From Microbacterium paraoxydans (GTDB taxonomy: Bacteria; Actinomycetota; Actinomycetes; Actinomycetales; Microbacteriaceae): a stretch of DNA of 64,000 nt. Within the stretch, counting starts at the first letter, position 1; each line of letters opens with the position of its first letter. Below the pieces are notes generated by a model. The model saw only the letters and a program-made list of their open reading frames with translations. It had not been told where the DNA came from and made no database searches. The stretch is taken from contig NZ_CP064873.1 in the NCBI RefSeq assembly GCF_019056515.1, forward strand, positions 3,224,001 through 3,288,000. Reading direction: 5' to 3'. Positions 25,955-34,487 of this stretch are shown in pieces. The position numbers and the translations under genes are program-made.

Positions 25955-25982
25955 GGGGGAGCGGGCGGGTGCCCGCTCCCCC
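25955..25982 (-). terminator. Intercistronic hairpin after the binding-protein gene
   Basis: A perfect 12-bp stem GGGGGAGCGGGC (25955-25966)/GCCCGCTCCCCC (25971-25982) with loop GGGT lies 8 nt beyond the binding-protein stop. In ABC operons such a hairpin usually stabilises the binding-protein message and lets only part of transcription continue, so it is read as attenuator/stabiliser rather than operon end. Confidence 0.65.
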
Positions 25983-25990
25983 GGCCGGTG

Positions 25991-27001
25991 TCACTGGTCG
26001 AGCAGTCCGGCTTCCTTGTACAGGTCGATGTACTCCTGGACGCCGTCCTTCGTGATGAGCGGGTTGCCGATGTCGACGTTCACCTCGTCCTCCGCGCCCG
26101 TCAGGAGATCGTGCACGGCCTTGAGGTTGAGCTCCGCCAGCTCGCGGGCGTTCTGCAGGGAGGTGGCGGTCATGGTGCCGGCCTCGATCAGCAGGACGGC
26201 CTCGGGGGTGCCGTCGACGCCGTAGGCGAGGATGCCGTCGAAGCCGCCCTTGCCCTTCACCGCCTCCAGCGCACCGGAGGCCATGTTGTCGTTCATCGAG
26301 ATGATCGCGTCGATGTCGGAGTTGGCCAGCGACCAGTCCTCCATCAGGGTCATCGCCTCGTCCTTGTTCCAGTTCGCGATGTCCTCGGCGACGATGGTCA
26401 CGTCGGGACGCTCGGCGAAGAACTCCTTCTCCCAGGCGTCGCGGCGAGCCGTGCTGTGGAAGTTGCCGGCCGGGCCGTTCAGCACCACGACGTTGGCCCC
26501 GTCCGGGATCTGCTCCACCGCGAGCTCGGCGACGACCGCGCCCTGCTTGTAGGGGTCGGCGTCGACCGAGTCGCCACCGGTCAGGCCCTCCACGCGCGGG
26601 TTGGTCGTGATGGTCACGATGCCCGCGTCGATGGCCTGCTGGATGTACGGCAGCTGTGCGTCGGCGTTGTTGGCCTGGACGATGATCGCGTCGAACTTGT
26701 TCGCGATCGCGTTCTCGATCATCTTGTTCTCGATCTCGTCGTCGGCCTGGCCGTCGAAGACCTCGAGGGTGATGTCGTCGTACTCGCCGGCGGCCGTCTT
26801 CATCTCGTTCGCGAGCCAGGCGGCGAACGAGTCGGCCTGCGCACGGGCGATGTACGCGACGCGGTACTCGTCCTTGTCCTCGGAGCCACCGCCTCCGCCG
26901 TTCCCGGTCGGGTTCCCGGTGGTGACGGCGCAGCCGGCGAGGCTGATCGCCGCGGCGGCAGCGGCGCCGAACGCGATGATCCTGCGGGTAAGACTCTTCA
27001 T
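25991..27001 (-). CDS. Sugar/polyol ABC transporter substrate-binding lipoprotein (RbsB-like)
   Basis: A 336-residue Peripla_BP_4 protein. The signal peptide ends in lipobox LAGC23, followed by a Gly/Asn-rich linker. The binding domain has VAYIARAQADSFAAWLANEMKTAA, DAIIVQANNADAQLPYIQQAIDAGI and a C-terminal DGVQEYIDLYKEAGLL. It captures the operon's sugar or polyol outside the membrane. It lies 49 nt after the permease gene. Confidence 0.9.
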   Translation of the reverse strand: MKSLTRRIIAFGAAAAAAISLAGCAVTTGNPTGNGGGGGSEDKDEYRVAYIARAQADSFAAWLANEMKTAAGEYDDITLEVFDGQADDEIENKMIENAIANKFDAIIVQANNADAQLPYIQQAIDAGIVTITTNPRVEGLTGGDSVDADPYKQGAVVAELAVEQIPDGANVVVLNGPAGNFHSTARRDAWEKEFFAERPDVTIVAEDIANWNKDEAMTLMEDWSLANSDIDAIISMNDNMASGALEAVKGKGGFDGILAYGVDGTPEAVLLIEAGTMTATSLQNARELAELNLKAVHDLLTGAEDEVNVDIGNPLITKDGVQEYIDLYKEAGLLDQ

Positions 27002-27050
27002 TGTCTTCTCCTGTTTCTCTGGGTGGGGTGAAGCGGTCGGGTGGGCGCGG

Positions 27051-28094
27051 TCAGGACGACGTCCTGCCGCCTCCCGGGTCGGATGCGGATGCGGATGCTC
27101 CGACAGGGAAGGGATCGCCCTTCGCGTCGGACTTGAGGATCGTGGTCTTGGCCTTGCCGCGCTTGCTGAACACGTCGTAGGCGACGGCGACGACGATGAT
27201 CGCGCCCATCACGATCTGCTGGATGTACGAGCCGATCCCGATGAGGTTCATGATGTTGCCGAGGATGCCGACGATGAGCGCACCGGCGAGGGTGCCCATC
27301 ACGGTGCCGACGCCGCCGGAGAAGCTCGTGCCACCGATGATCGGGGCGGTGATGGCCTGCAGCTCGTAGCCGACGCCCGCGTTGGGGAGACCGGCGTTGA
27401 CGCGGGACATGAAGATGACACCGGCGATGCCGACCAGGGCGCCGTTCACGAGGAACGCCTGGTACTTCACGCGCTCCACGGAGATTCCGGCGGCGCGTGC
27501 CGCCTCCTCGTTGCCGCCCACCGCGTAGACCGAGCGGCCGTACCTGGTCTGGTTCATGAGATACCAGATCACGATCGTCACGCCGATCAGCACGAGCACC
27601 GGGATCGGCAGCCAGCCGAGGTTGCCCTGGCCGATGAGGATGAAGTCGCCCAGCTGGAGGACGTTCTGCCCCTGGGTCAGCTCCAGCACCGCGCCGCGGG
27701 CCATCAGCATCATCCCGAGCGTCACGATGAACGCGGGGGTCTTCAACGTCGCGACGAGGAAGGCGTTCACCAGGTTGCACAGCATGCCGATGAGGATGCC
27801 GGCGAGGATCGCGAGCAGCAGGTTGCCCGTCGACTTGTAGACCAGCACCGACACGACACCCGCGAACGCCATGACGGCGCCGGCGGACAGGTCGATCATG
27901 CCGCCGATGATCAGCGTCATCGCCCCGAAGGCGAGGATCGTGATCACCGCGACCTGGCGCAGCACGTTGAAGATGTTGTCCGAACTCAGGAAGTTCGGGC
28001 TCAGGAAGCTCGCCGCGACGATCACCACCAGCAGGATGATGTAGATCGAGAAGCGGTTCACCTCGAGTCTCTTCAGTGTCTGGAGCATTGTCAT
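27051..28094 (-). CDS. Sugar/polyol ABC transporter permease (RbsC-like)
   Basis: A 347-residue membrane protein with about ten helices and the RbsC-type motifs MTLIIGGMIDLSAGAVMAFAG, VATLKTPAFIVTLGMMLMARG and GGTSFSGGVGTVMGTLAGALIVG. A hydrophilic C-terminal tail of ~40 residues is Ser/Gly-rich. It overlaps the ATPase gene by 4 nt. Confidence 0.92.
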   Translation of the reverse strand: MTMLQTLKRLEVNRFSIYIILLVVIVAASFLSPNFLSSDNIFNVLRQVAVITILAFGAMTLIIGGMIDLSAGAVMAFAGVVSVLVYKSTGNLLLAILAGILIGMLCNLVNAFLVATLKTPAFIVTLGMMLMARGAVLELTQGQNVLQLGDFILIGQGNLGWLPIPVLVLIGVTIVIWYLMNQTRYGRSVYAVGGNEEAARAAGISVERVKYQAFLVNGALVGIAGVIFMSRVNAGLPNAGVGYELQAITAPIIGGTSFSGGVGTVMGTLAGALIVGILGNIMNLIGIGSYIQQIVMGAIIVVAVAYDVFSKRGKAKTTILKSDAKGDPFPVGASASASDPGGGRTSS

Positions 28095-29590
28095 GCCACC
28101 TCGATTTCATTCATGGCGTAGGTGAGGATGGTTTCCTGCGAGAACTGATCGGGCGTCAGCTCCGCGGTGAGGCGTCCGGCCGACATCACGTAGATGCGGT
28201 CGCACATGCCGATGAGCTCGGGGAGCTCGGACGAGATCATGAGGATGCCGCGTCCCTGGCGGGCGAGCTCGGTCATGATCTTGTAGATCTCGAACTTCGC
28301 GCCCACATCGATGCCGCGCGTCGGCTCGTCGAGGAGGAGCACCTTCGGATCGGCGATCAGCCAGCGGGCCAGGAGCACCTTCTGCTGGTTGCCGCCGCTG
28401 AGGTTCGCGATGCGCGTCTGCAGGCTCGGCGCCTTGACGTTCATCTTCCGGAAGTACTCGGTGACGAGCTCCTCCTCCTCCCGACGCCGGGCGAAGCCGC
28501 CGTGGATCACCTTGCGGAGGCTGGCGAGGGTGGCGTTCTTCATGATGCTCAGCTGCGGGACGATCCCCACCAGCCGGCGGTCCTCGGACAGCATCGCGAC
28601 GCCCGCCTTGATCGCCTGGGTCGGGTTCTTGATCTTCACGGTCTGCGTGTCGACCTCGATCTCCCCGGCGTCCAGCTTGTCGAGGCCGAACACGGCGCGG
28701 ATGACCTCGCTGCGCCCGGCGCCGATGAGCCCGGCGAGCCCGACGATCTCGCCGGCGCGGATGTGCAGGTCGATGTCCTCGAACATGTGCTCGGCGGACA
28801 GCCCGGTGGCCCGGAAGACCGTGTCGCCGATCTCGACGCGCTCCTTCGGGTAGGACTGGTGGTCGAGGTCACGGCCCACCATCTGCGCGATCACCTGGCT
28901 CGACGTGATCTCGGAGGCCGGCTGCGAGCTCACCACCGTGCCGTCCCGCAGCACGCTGATGTCGTCGGCCAGCTCGAAGACCTCGTCCATCTTGTGCGAG
29001 ATGTAGATGATCGACTTGCCCTGGGCGCGCAGGTCGCGGATCTTCGCGAACAGCGACTCGACCTCCTTGTGCGCGATCGCCGAGGTCGGCTCGTCCATGA
29101 TCAGCACGTCCGCGCTGTGGTACACGGCGCGGAGGATCTCGAGCGTCTGGATCTCCGACACGGTGAGGGTGCCGAGACGGCGGTTGATGGAGAAGTCGAG
29201 CCCCTCCTCGGCGAGGATGCGCCGGGCCTCGCTGCGGATGAACCGCCAGTCGACCTTGCCGAACTTCATCGGCAAGCGGCCCAGGAAGAAGCTCTCGGCG
29301 ATGGTCATGCCGGGCACGTAGTTGAGCTCCTGCGAGATCATCGCGATGCCGCGGGCGCGGGCGTCGATGGGGTTCTTGATCCGCACCTCCTCGCCGCGCA
29401 CCCGGATGGTCCCGGCGTCGGGCTGGTAGATGCCGTTGATGATCTTCATCAGCGTCGACTTGCCGGCGCCGTTCTCTCCGCACAGGGCGTGGACGGTGCC
29501 GGGACGCACGTCGAACGAGACGTCGTCCAGGGCCTTCACCCCGGGGAACGACTTCGAGACGCCCTCGACCGAGAGCAGGGCCTCGGTCAT
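28091..29590 (-). CDS. Sugar/polyol ABC transporter ATP-binding protein (RbsA-like)
   Basis: A 499-residue protein with two ABC domains. The first has Walker A GENGAGKST and signature TVSEIQTLEI; the second has the degenerate GLIGAGRSE and signature LSGGNQQKVLLARWL, the usual asymmetry of RbsA/XylG proteins. The ATG at 29590 starts the conserved LLSVEGVSKSFPGVKAL; the open frame upstream belongs to the dehydrogenase. It overlaps both neighbours by 4 nt. Confidence 0.93.
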   Translation of the reverse strand: MTEALLSVEGVSKSFPGVKALDDVSFDVRPGTVHALCGENGAGKSTLMKIINGIYQPDAGTIRVRGEEVRIKNPIDARARGIAMISQELNYVPGMTIAESFFLGRLPMKFGKVDWRFIRSEARRILAEEGLDFSINRRLGTLTVSEIQTLEILRAVYHSADVLIMDEPTSAIAHKEVESLFAKIRDLRAQGKSIIYISHKMDEVFELADDISVLRDGTVVSSQPASEITSSQVIAQMVGRDLDHQSYPKERVEIGDTVFRATGLSAEHMFEDIDLHIRAGEIVGLAGLIGAGRSEVIRAVFGLDKLDAGEIEVDTQTVKIKNPTQAIKAGVAMLSEDRRLVGIVPQLSIMKNATLASLRKVIHGGFARRREEEELVTEYFRKMNVKAPSLQTRIANLSGGNQQKVLLARWLIADPKVLLLDEPTRGIDVGAKFEIYKIMTELARQGRGILMISSELPELIGMCDRIYVMSAGRLTAELTPDQFSQETILTYAMNEIEVA

Positions 29591-30642
29591 GACGCCGCCT
29601 TCACGGCGGGCTCGTCGACGCGCCGGACGCGGGGCAGGACGATGCGCTTGAGGGAGTCGATCGATCCCTCGCCCGACAGCGCCTCCTCCACCTGCTCGAT
29701 GCCGTAGACGTGGGTCACGAGCGAGTCGAGCTCCACCTGACCGGATTCGAGGAGCGCGCGGGCGATGGGCCACGTGCCGGTGTACCGGAAGATGCCGGTG
29801 ACGTTGAGCTCGCGCATGGCGACCTCGGGCACCGACAGCGGGAACTCGTCGGCGCTGCCCACGAGCACGACCGTGCCGCCGGCCCGGGTGGAGCGGATGC
29901 CGTTGACGATGGCGGGCGTCGCGCCGGAGGCGTCGATGAACACGTTCGCCTCCAGCTCCACCGTGGAGTCGGCGGCCGGATCGATCGTGCGCGCACCGTA
30001 CGACGCGGCGAGCTCGCGGCGGGCCGGGTTGATGTCGGCGATCACGACGTCGACCGCACCGAATGCTTTCGCGACCTGCGCCGTGATGATGCCGATGGGA
30101 CCGCCTCCGGCGATCAGCACGGTGTCGCCGACCTTGATGCCGCCCTTCTGCGCGGCCGCGATCCCGACCGACAGCGGCTCCATGAGGGCGGCGGCGTGAT
30201 CGCTGATCGAGTCGGGGACGTCGTAGGCGAAGTCGTCCTGGATGAGCACGTAGTCGCAGAACGCGCCGTCCACGGGCGGGGTGGCGTAGAAGGCCATCTG
30301 CGGGCAGAGGTTGTAGTCGCCCGCCCGGCAGAAGTCGCAGCGGCGGCAGGGCCGCTGCGGCTCGATGGCGACGCGCCGGCCGATCCGCGCCGGGTCGACG
30401 TCCGCACCCACCGCGACGATGCGTCCGCTCACCTCGTGGCCGAGGATGAGCGGGCTGTCGACGACGTACGGGCCGATGCGGCCGTGCTCGTAGTAGTGCA
30501 CGTCGGAGCCGCAGACGCCGACGCTGGCGACCTCGATCAGCACCTCGTCGGCCGCGGGGACCGGGACGGGGCGCTCCTCGAGCGCCAGGTCCTTCACCCC
30601 CCGCAGCACGCTGGCGGTCATGGTGGTGGGGATCTCCGTCAT
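29587..30642 (-). CDS. Zn-dependent polyol dehydrogenase (sorbitol/xylitol type)
   Basis: A 351-residue medium-chain dehydrogenase. Catalytic zinc residues are Cys in VGVCGSDVHYYEHG and His-Glu in LGHEVSG. The structural zinc motif has four Cys (RPCRRCDFCRAGDYNLC), and the NAD site is IAGGGPIGIITAQ. The HYYEHGRIG...V block is typical of sorbitol/xylitol (L-iditol 2-) dehydrogenases. It would oxidise an imported polyol to a ketose that the next-door FGGY kinase phosphorylates. Confidence 0.88.
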   Translation of the reverse strand: MTEIPTTMTASVLRGVKDLALEERPVPVPAADEVLIEVASVGVCGSDVHYYEHGRIGPYVVDSPLILGHEVSGRIVAVGADVDPARIGRRVAIEPQRPCRRCDFCRAGDYNLCPQMAFYATPPVDGAFCDYVLIQDDFAYDVPDSISDHAAALMEPLSVGIAAAQKGGIKVGDTVLIAGGGPIGIITAQVAKAFGAVDVVIADINPARRELAASYGARTIDPAADSTVELEANVFIDASGATPAIVNGIRSTRAGGTVVLVGSADEFPLSVPEVAMRELNVTGIFRYTGTWPIARALLESGQVELDSLVTHVYGIEQVEEALSGEGSIDSLKRIVLPRVRRVDEPAVKAAS

Positions 30643-30682
30643 GGGTGTCCTCTCTCTCCTGTGGAAGCGGGCATGCGTCCGC

Positions 30683-32140
30683 CTAGAACCGTCGGCCGTC
30701 GGCCTGGAGCTCGGCGAGCTCGAGGTAGCGGTCCGCGATGTCGGTGCGATCGGCGGCGGGGGCGGTGACGGAGGTGATCTCCGGCCGCCACTCCGCGGTC
30801 ACGGCGGCGACCGTGGTCCCGCGCCACACGGCCGCGGCCTGCACGGCGGCGCCGCGCGCGGTGCCCTCGGGCGCGTCGACGGTGTGCACCGGGCGACCCG
30901 TGAGGTCGGCGATCACCTGCCGGTAGGCGAGCGACCGCGCGCCGCCACCGATGGCGATGGTGTTCCCCGTCACCGGGATGCCGAGGTCGGCGAGGGCCCG
31001 CTCCCCGCGGACCAGGCCGAGCACGACGCCCTCGAAGGCGGCGAGGGCGAGCTGCTCGCGGCTCGTCGCGGTGGTGAGTCCGGCGAGCATGCCCCGCGCG
31101 GCGGGGAGCCGCGGCGAGCGCTCCCCGTCGAGGTAGGCGGCGAGCACAGGACGGTCGGGGGCGAGCGGCGCGTCGAGGGCGAGGGCCGTCAGCGTCGCGT
31201 GGTCGACGGCGAGCAGCCGCGCCATCGTGTCGGTGACCTTGGTGGCGTTGAGCGTGCAGACGAGCGGCAGGTACCCGCCAGTGACGTTGGCCACGCCGTC
31301 GACGGCTCCGCGGGGGTCGACGACCGGGTCGGGCGTGGTGGCGAACACCACGCCGGAGGTGCCGAGGCTGTAGGCGATGTCGCCGGTGCCGAGACCGATG
31401 CCCTGCGCCGCGAGGTGCTGGTCGCCTCCGCCCGCGCTGACGACGGCCGCAGGATCGATGCCCAGCGCCGCGGCGGCCTCGGGGAGGATGCGTCCGGCGG
31501 CCTCGTCGGGTCCCAGGACCTCGGGCAGCAGGGCCGCCCAGTCGCGGGGTCCTACGAACTCGTCCAGGATGTCGGTGCGCCACTGCCCTGCGGCGGCCGC
31601 GTAGTAGCCGGTGCCCGATGCATCGGAGCGGTCCGTGACGTGACGGCCGGTGAGGCGGAAGGTCAGCCAGTCGTGCGGCACGGCGAGGTGGCGGGTACGG
31701 CCCCACGTCTCGGCATCCGTCTCGGCGAGCTGGACGAGCTTGGGCAGGGTGAGCGCCGCCGACGGCACGACGCCGATCTGCTCGGCCCACCACGCCGCGG
31801 GGCGGGCCTGGACCAGCGCGGCCGCCTGACCGGCGGAGGTCGTGTCGTTCCACAGGCGCGCAGGGCGCAGCACGCCTCCGTCGGCGCCGGAGACGACGAG
31901 CCCGTGGCACTGCGCTCCGACGCCGACGCCGACGATGCGGACGTCGTGGTCGGCCCGCGCCGCGGCCATGGCGAGGACGAGCGCCTCCCACCATGCCTGG
32001 GGGTCCTGCGTGCTCACGGGCGGGTGGGTGATCGGGTGCGGCGCCCGGCCGGTGCCGATGAGGGCCCCGGTCGTGGCGTCCCTGAGCTCGACGGTGCAGG
32101 ACTGCGTCGAGCTGTCGACTCCGGCGACGACGTCGATCAT
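30683..32140 (-). CDS. FGGY-family carbohydrate kinase, xylulokinase-like
   Basis: A 485-residue kinase. It starts VVAGVDSSTQSCTVELRD, with HGLVV...PARLWNDTTS, the Asp-bearing GGGDQHLAAQ and IAIGGGARSLAYRQVIADLTGRPVH. The start at 32140 is behind GGAGGTGCGC and overlaps the SIS gene. It should phosphorylate a ketopentose (D-xylulose or similar) made by the adjacent dehydrogenase. A second xylulokinase-like gene lies at 34488-35798 and is clearly a different branch. Confidence 0.87.
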   Translation of the reverse strand: MIDVVAGVDSSTQSCTVELRDATTGALIGTGRAPHPITHPPVSTQDPQAWWEALVLAMAAARADHDVRIVGVGVGAQCHGLVVSGADGGVLRPARLWNDTTSAGQAAALVQARPAAWWAEQIGVVPSAALTLPKLVQLAETDAETWGRTRHLAVPHDWLTFRLTGRHVTDRSDASGTGYYAAAAGQWRTDILDEFVGPRDWAALLPEVLGPDEAAGRILPEAAAALGIDPAAVVSAGGGDQHLAAQGIGLGTGDIAYSLGTSGVVFATTPDPVVDPRGAVDGVANVTGGYLPLVCTLNATKVTDTMARLLAVDHATLTALALDAPLAPDRPVLAAYLDGERSPRLPAARGMLAGLTTATSREQLALAAFEGVVLGLVRGERALADLGIPVTGNTIAIGGGARSLAYRQVIADLTGRPVHTVDAPEGTARGAAVQAAAVWRGTTVAAVTAEWRPEITSVTAPAADRTDIADRYLELAELQADGRRF

Positions 32141-32790
32141 CGCGCACCTCCGCCGGGAGCGGGGATGACGATGCGCGGGGGGTCCGACGGCAGGTCCTCG
32201 AGGCGACCGACCGCACCGGCGGGATGCGTGGTCATGAACTCCGCCCACGTGTACCCGCGGCCGCGCATGAGCACCTCGGCGAGCGCGTCACCCCAGGCGG
32301 ACTGGGCGATGGTGATGCCGGTGGCCACGATGCCGCCGATATCGGCGGAGGGCGACACCGCGACGGCCACACTGTGGTCGGCGAGCTGCGCCAGTGGGGT
32401 CGTGTGGCTCCGGGTGAGCGCGATGACGCGGGCACCGCGACCGCGGGTGATGCGGGCGAGCTGCACGACCTCGTCGGAGGCGCCGCCGTTCGAGATGAGC
32501 AGGACGACGTCGTCGGCCGTGATCGCTCCGGACGCGCCGTGAAGGCCGTCCATCGGGGAGAACGGCAGTGCGGGGGTGCCGGTGACGGACAGGATGTGCG
32601 CCATGCGACGGGCCACGGTGCCGGACGTCCCCGAGCCGCCGACGAAGAGCTTGCCCGTACCGGCGAGGATCAGCGACGCGGCGGTCACGAGCGTGTCGTC
32701 GATCGTGTCGATGAGCGCCGTCACGGCATCGGCCTCGGCCCGCAAGCGCTCGCGCGCCACCGCCAGGATGTCGTCATTGACCGTCAACAC
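32137..32790 (-). CDS. SIS-domain sugar-phosphate isomerase-like protein
   Basis: A 217-residue single SIS domain (KLFVGGSGTSGTVARRMAHILSVTGTPALPFSPMDGLHGASGAI; VLLISNGGASDEVVQLARITRGRGARVIALT). Length and motifs lie between 6-phospho-3-hexuloisomerase and KdsD/GutQ-type isomerases. First gene of the polyol operon; starts at GTG 32790, although TTG one codon on has better spacing from GGAG. It may isomerise the phosphorylated ketose. The reaction is not certain. Confidence 0.75.
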   Translation of the reverse strand: MLTVNDDILAVARERLRAEADAVTALIDTIDDTLVTAASLILAGTGKLFVGGSGTSGTVARRMAHILSVTGTPALPFSPMDGLHGASGAITADDVVLLISNGGASDEVVQLARITRGRGARVIALTRSHTTPLAQLADHSVAVAVSPSADIGGIVATGITIAQSAWGDALAEVLMRGRGYTWAEFMTTHPAGAVGRLEDLPSDPPRIVIPAPGGGAR

Positions 32791-32847
32791 GTCTCCTTCG
32801 ATCGCGCCTGAAGATTCACTTCGCTCATCTGTGATGCTTGGATGTAC

Positions 32848-32927
32848 GTTTGAGCATAGGAAAGCGGCCGGAGCCGGAGGAAGGCAGAATCACATATGTC
32901 ACAATTTCGTGATTTCAGCGCTCAAAC
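32848..32927. promoter_or_regulatory. Candidate operators of the SorC-type regulator
   Basis: Two inverted repeats lie around the regulator start. AATCAC (32888-32893) and GTGATT (32909-32914) flank the ATG at 32896. GTTTGAGC (32848-32855) and GCTCAAAC (32920-32927) enclose them, a perfect 8-bp pair 64 nt apart. The region is AT-richer than its flanks. SorC regulators bind as tetramers at spaced sites, so looping is plausible. Confidence 0.4.
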
Positions 32928-33876
32928 GAGCGATGGGCCGAAGGGCCTGGAACACGAGCGCGCACTGATGGCCGCGGTGGCCAGGGCGCATTATCTCGAG
33001 GACCGATCCCGGGTCGAGATCTCCGATGCCCTCGGTATCTCCCGGTTCAAGGTGGCCCGGCTGCTCGCTCGCGCCAAGGAGGAGGGCGTGGTCACGATCG
33101 AGATCCACGACTGGGGTCTGCCGGACGTCGAGCTCAGTCAGCGCCTGCAGGACAAGCTCGGCCTCGAGAACTGCCTCGTCGTCCGTTCCCATGGCGACGA
33201 CGACGACGTCCGCCGCCAGATCGGCGCTGCCGCGGCCCGCGCCCTCAGCGACACCCTCCATGAGGACGAGGTGCTGGGCGTCACCTGGGGGCGCACGCTC
33301 ACGGCCACCGCGAGCCAGTTCGCCCATCTGCCACGCCTGTCGATCGTGCAGCTCACCGGTGTGGTCGCCGGCGATCTCGCCTCCTCCCCCATCGAGGTCG
33401 TCCGGCAGACCTCGCGGCGCGCGGGCGGCGCGGTCTACCCCATCTTCTCCCCGCTCATCGTCGGGGATCGCGAGACCGCGGCGAGCCTGCGCAATCACCC
33501 CGACATCCGCTCCGCGATGGACCTGTTCCCCTCCGTCACGACAGCCCTGCTCTCGGTCGGCGCCTGGGACCCGCCCGTGTCGCAGGTGCGGGACGTGCTC
33601 CCCATCGACGATCTGGCGAATGCCCTGAAGAAGGGATGCATGGCCGACATCGCAGGGATCCTCATCGGCAGCGATGGCACCCCGGTCGACGAGGAGTTCC
33701 AGGACCGCTGCGTGAACATCTCCTACGCCGAGCTGCAGAGGGTGCCCCGCGTCGTCGCGGTGGCGGGCGGCGCCGCCAAAGCCGACGCGATCCGCACGGT
33801 CTCCCGGGTAGGCCTCATCACCGAGCTGTTCACCGATCACGCGCTCGCCCAGGCCGTGCTCGCGGAGGAGGCGTGA
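32896..33876 (+). CDS. SorC/DeoR-type sugar-binding transcriptional regulator
   Basis: A 326-residue protein. Residues about 22-65 form the SorC-type helix-turn-helix (VARAHYLEDRSRVEISDALGISRFKVARLLARAKEEGVV), and the rest is a sugar-phosphate effector domain (LGVTWGRTLTATASQF; VAVAGGAAKADAIRTV near the end). It is divergent from the polyol operon and its stop overlaps the GTG of the epimerase-like gene. It most likely controls the whole locus with a sugar phosphate as inducer. Confidence 0.9.
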   Translation: MSQFRDFSAQTSDGPKGLEHERALMAAVARAHYLEDRSRVEISDALGISRFKVARLLARAKEEGVVTIEIHDWGLPDVELSQRLQDKLGLENCLVVRSHGDDDDVRRQIGAAAARALSDTLHEDEVLGVTWGRTLTATASQFAHLPRLSIVQLTGVVAGDLASSPIEVVRQTSRRAGGAVYPIFSPLIVGDRETAASLRNHPDIRSAMDLFPSVTTALLSVGAWDPPVSQVRDVLPIDDLANALKKGCMADIAGILIGSDGTPVDEEFQDRCVNISYAELQRVPRVVAVAGGAAKADAIRTVSRVGLITELFTDHALAQAVLAEEA

Positions 33877-34481
33877 TCCAGGTCGCGGGGTCGCTGTGGT
33901 CGGTGCCGGCGACCGAACGACGGGCGACCGCCGAGCGGCTGCGGGCGGCCGGACTGCGCCGCCTGCACTGGGACACGACCGACGGACGGTTCGCCGCGGC
34001 AGGCGGCTTTCGCCCCGAGGAGGCGGCGAGCCTCGCCGCCGAGACCGGTCTGACGGCGGAGGCACACGTCATGGCGCGGCGTTCGGCGGTGGAGGTCGAC
34101 CCGTGGACCGATTTCTGCGACCTCGTGATCGTGCACGTCGAGAGCGACGACTGGGAGGCCGCCGTCGATCGCATCGCGCGGCGCGGCGGCACGCCCGGCC
34201 TGGCAGTGTCACCGCAGACGCCGGCGACGAGCGTGCCGGCGGACATGGCGGTGCTCTGCATGTCGATCGTGCCGGGTCAGGCCGGCAGTGCCTTCGACCG
34301 CGCCGTCCTCGCCAAGGTCACCGCCCTGCGGGAATCCTCGCCGTCGCGTCGCATCGGCGTCGACGGCGGCGTGCGCCGGGCTGACGCCGCAGCCCTCGCC
34401 GCGGCGGGGGCGGACTGGGTCGTCGTCGGCACCGATCTCGTCGGCGACCGGACCGCGGCCTGGGCCGACGTCCTCGCCTGA
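33873..34481 (+). CDS. Diverged ribulose-phosphate 3-epimerase-like protein
   Basis: A 202-residue TIM-barrel protein coupled to the regulator by a GTGA overlap. RPE landmarks are recognisable but altered: LHWDTTDGRF for HLDVMDGHF, EAHVMA for DVHLMV, LCMSIVPGQAGSAF for MSVNPGFGGQ-F, IGVDGGVRR for EVDGGI and VVVGTDL for GSAIF. The metal/catalytic His and Asp positions look kept, although the protein is 15-20 residues shorter than true Rpe. It may epimerise the unusual pentulose phosphate of this pathway. Its end lies 6 nt from the convergent kinase gene. Confidence 0.75.
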   Translation: MIQVAGSLWSVPATERRATAERLRAAGLRRLHWDTTDGRFAAAGGFRPEEAASLAAETGLTAEAHVMARRSAVEVDPWTDFCDLVIVHVESDDWEAAVDRIARRGGTPGLAVSPQTPATSVPADMAVLCMSIVPGQAGSAFDRAVLAKVTALRESSPSRRIGVDGGVRRADAAALAAAGADWVVVGTDLVGDRTAAWADVLA

Positions 34482-34487
34482 TCGCGG

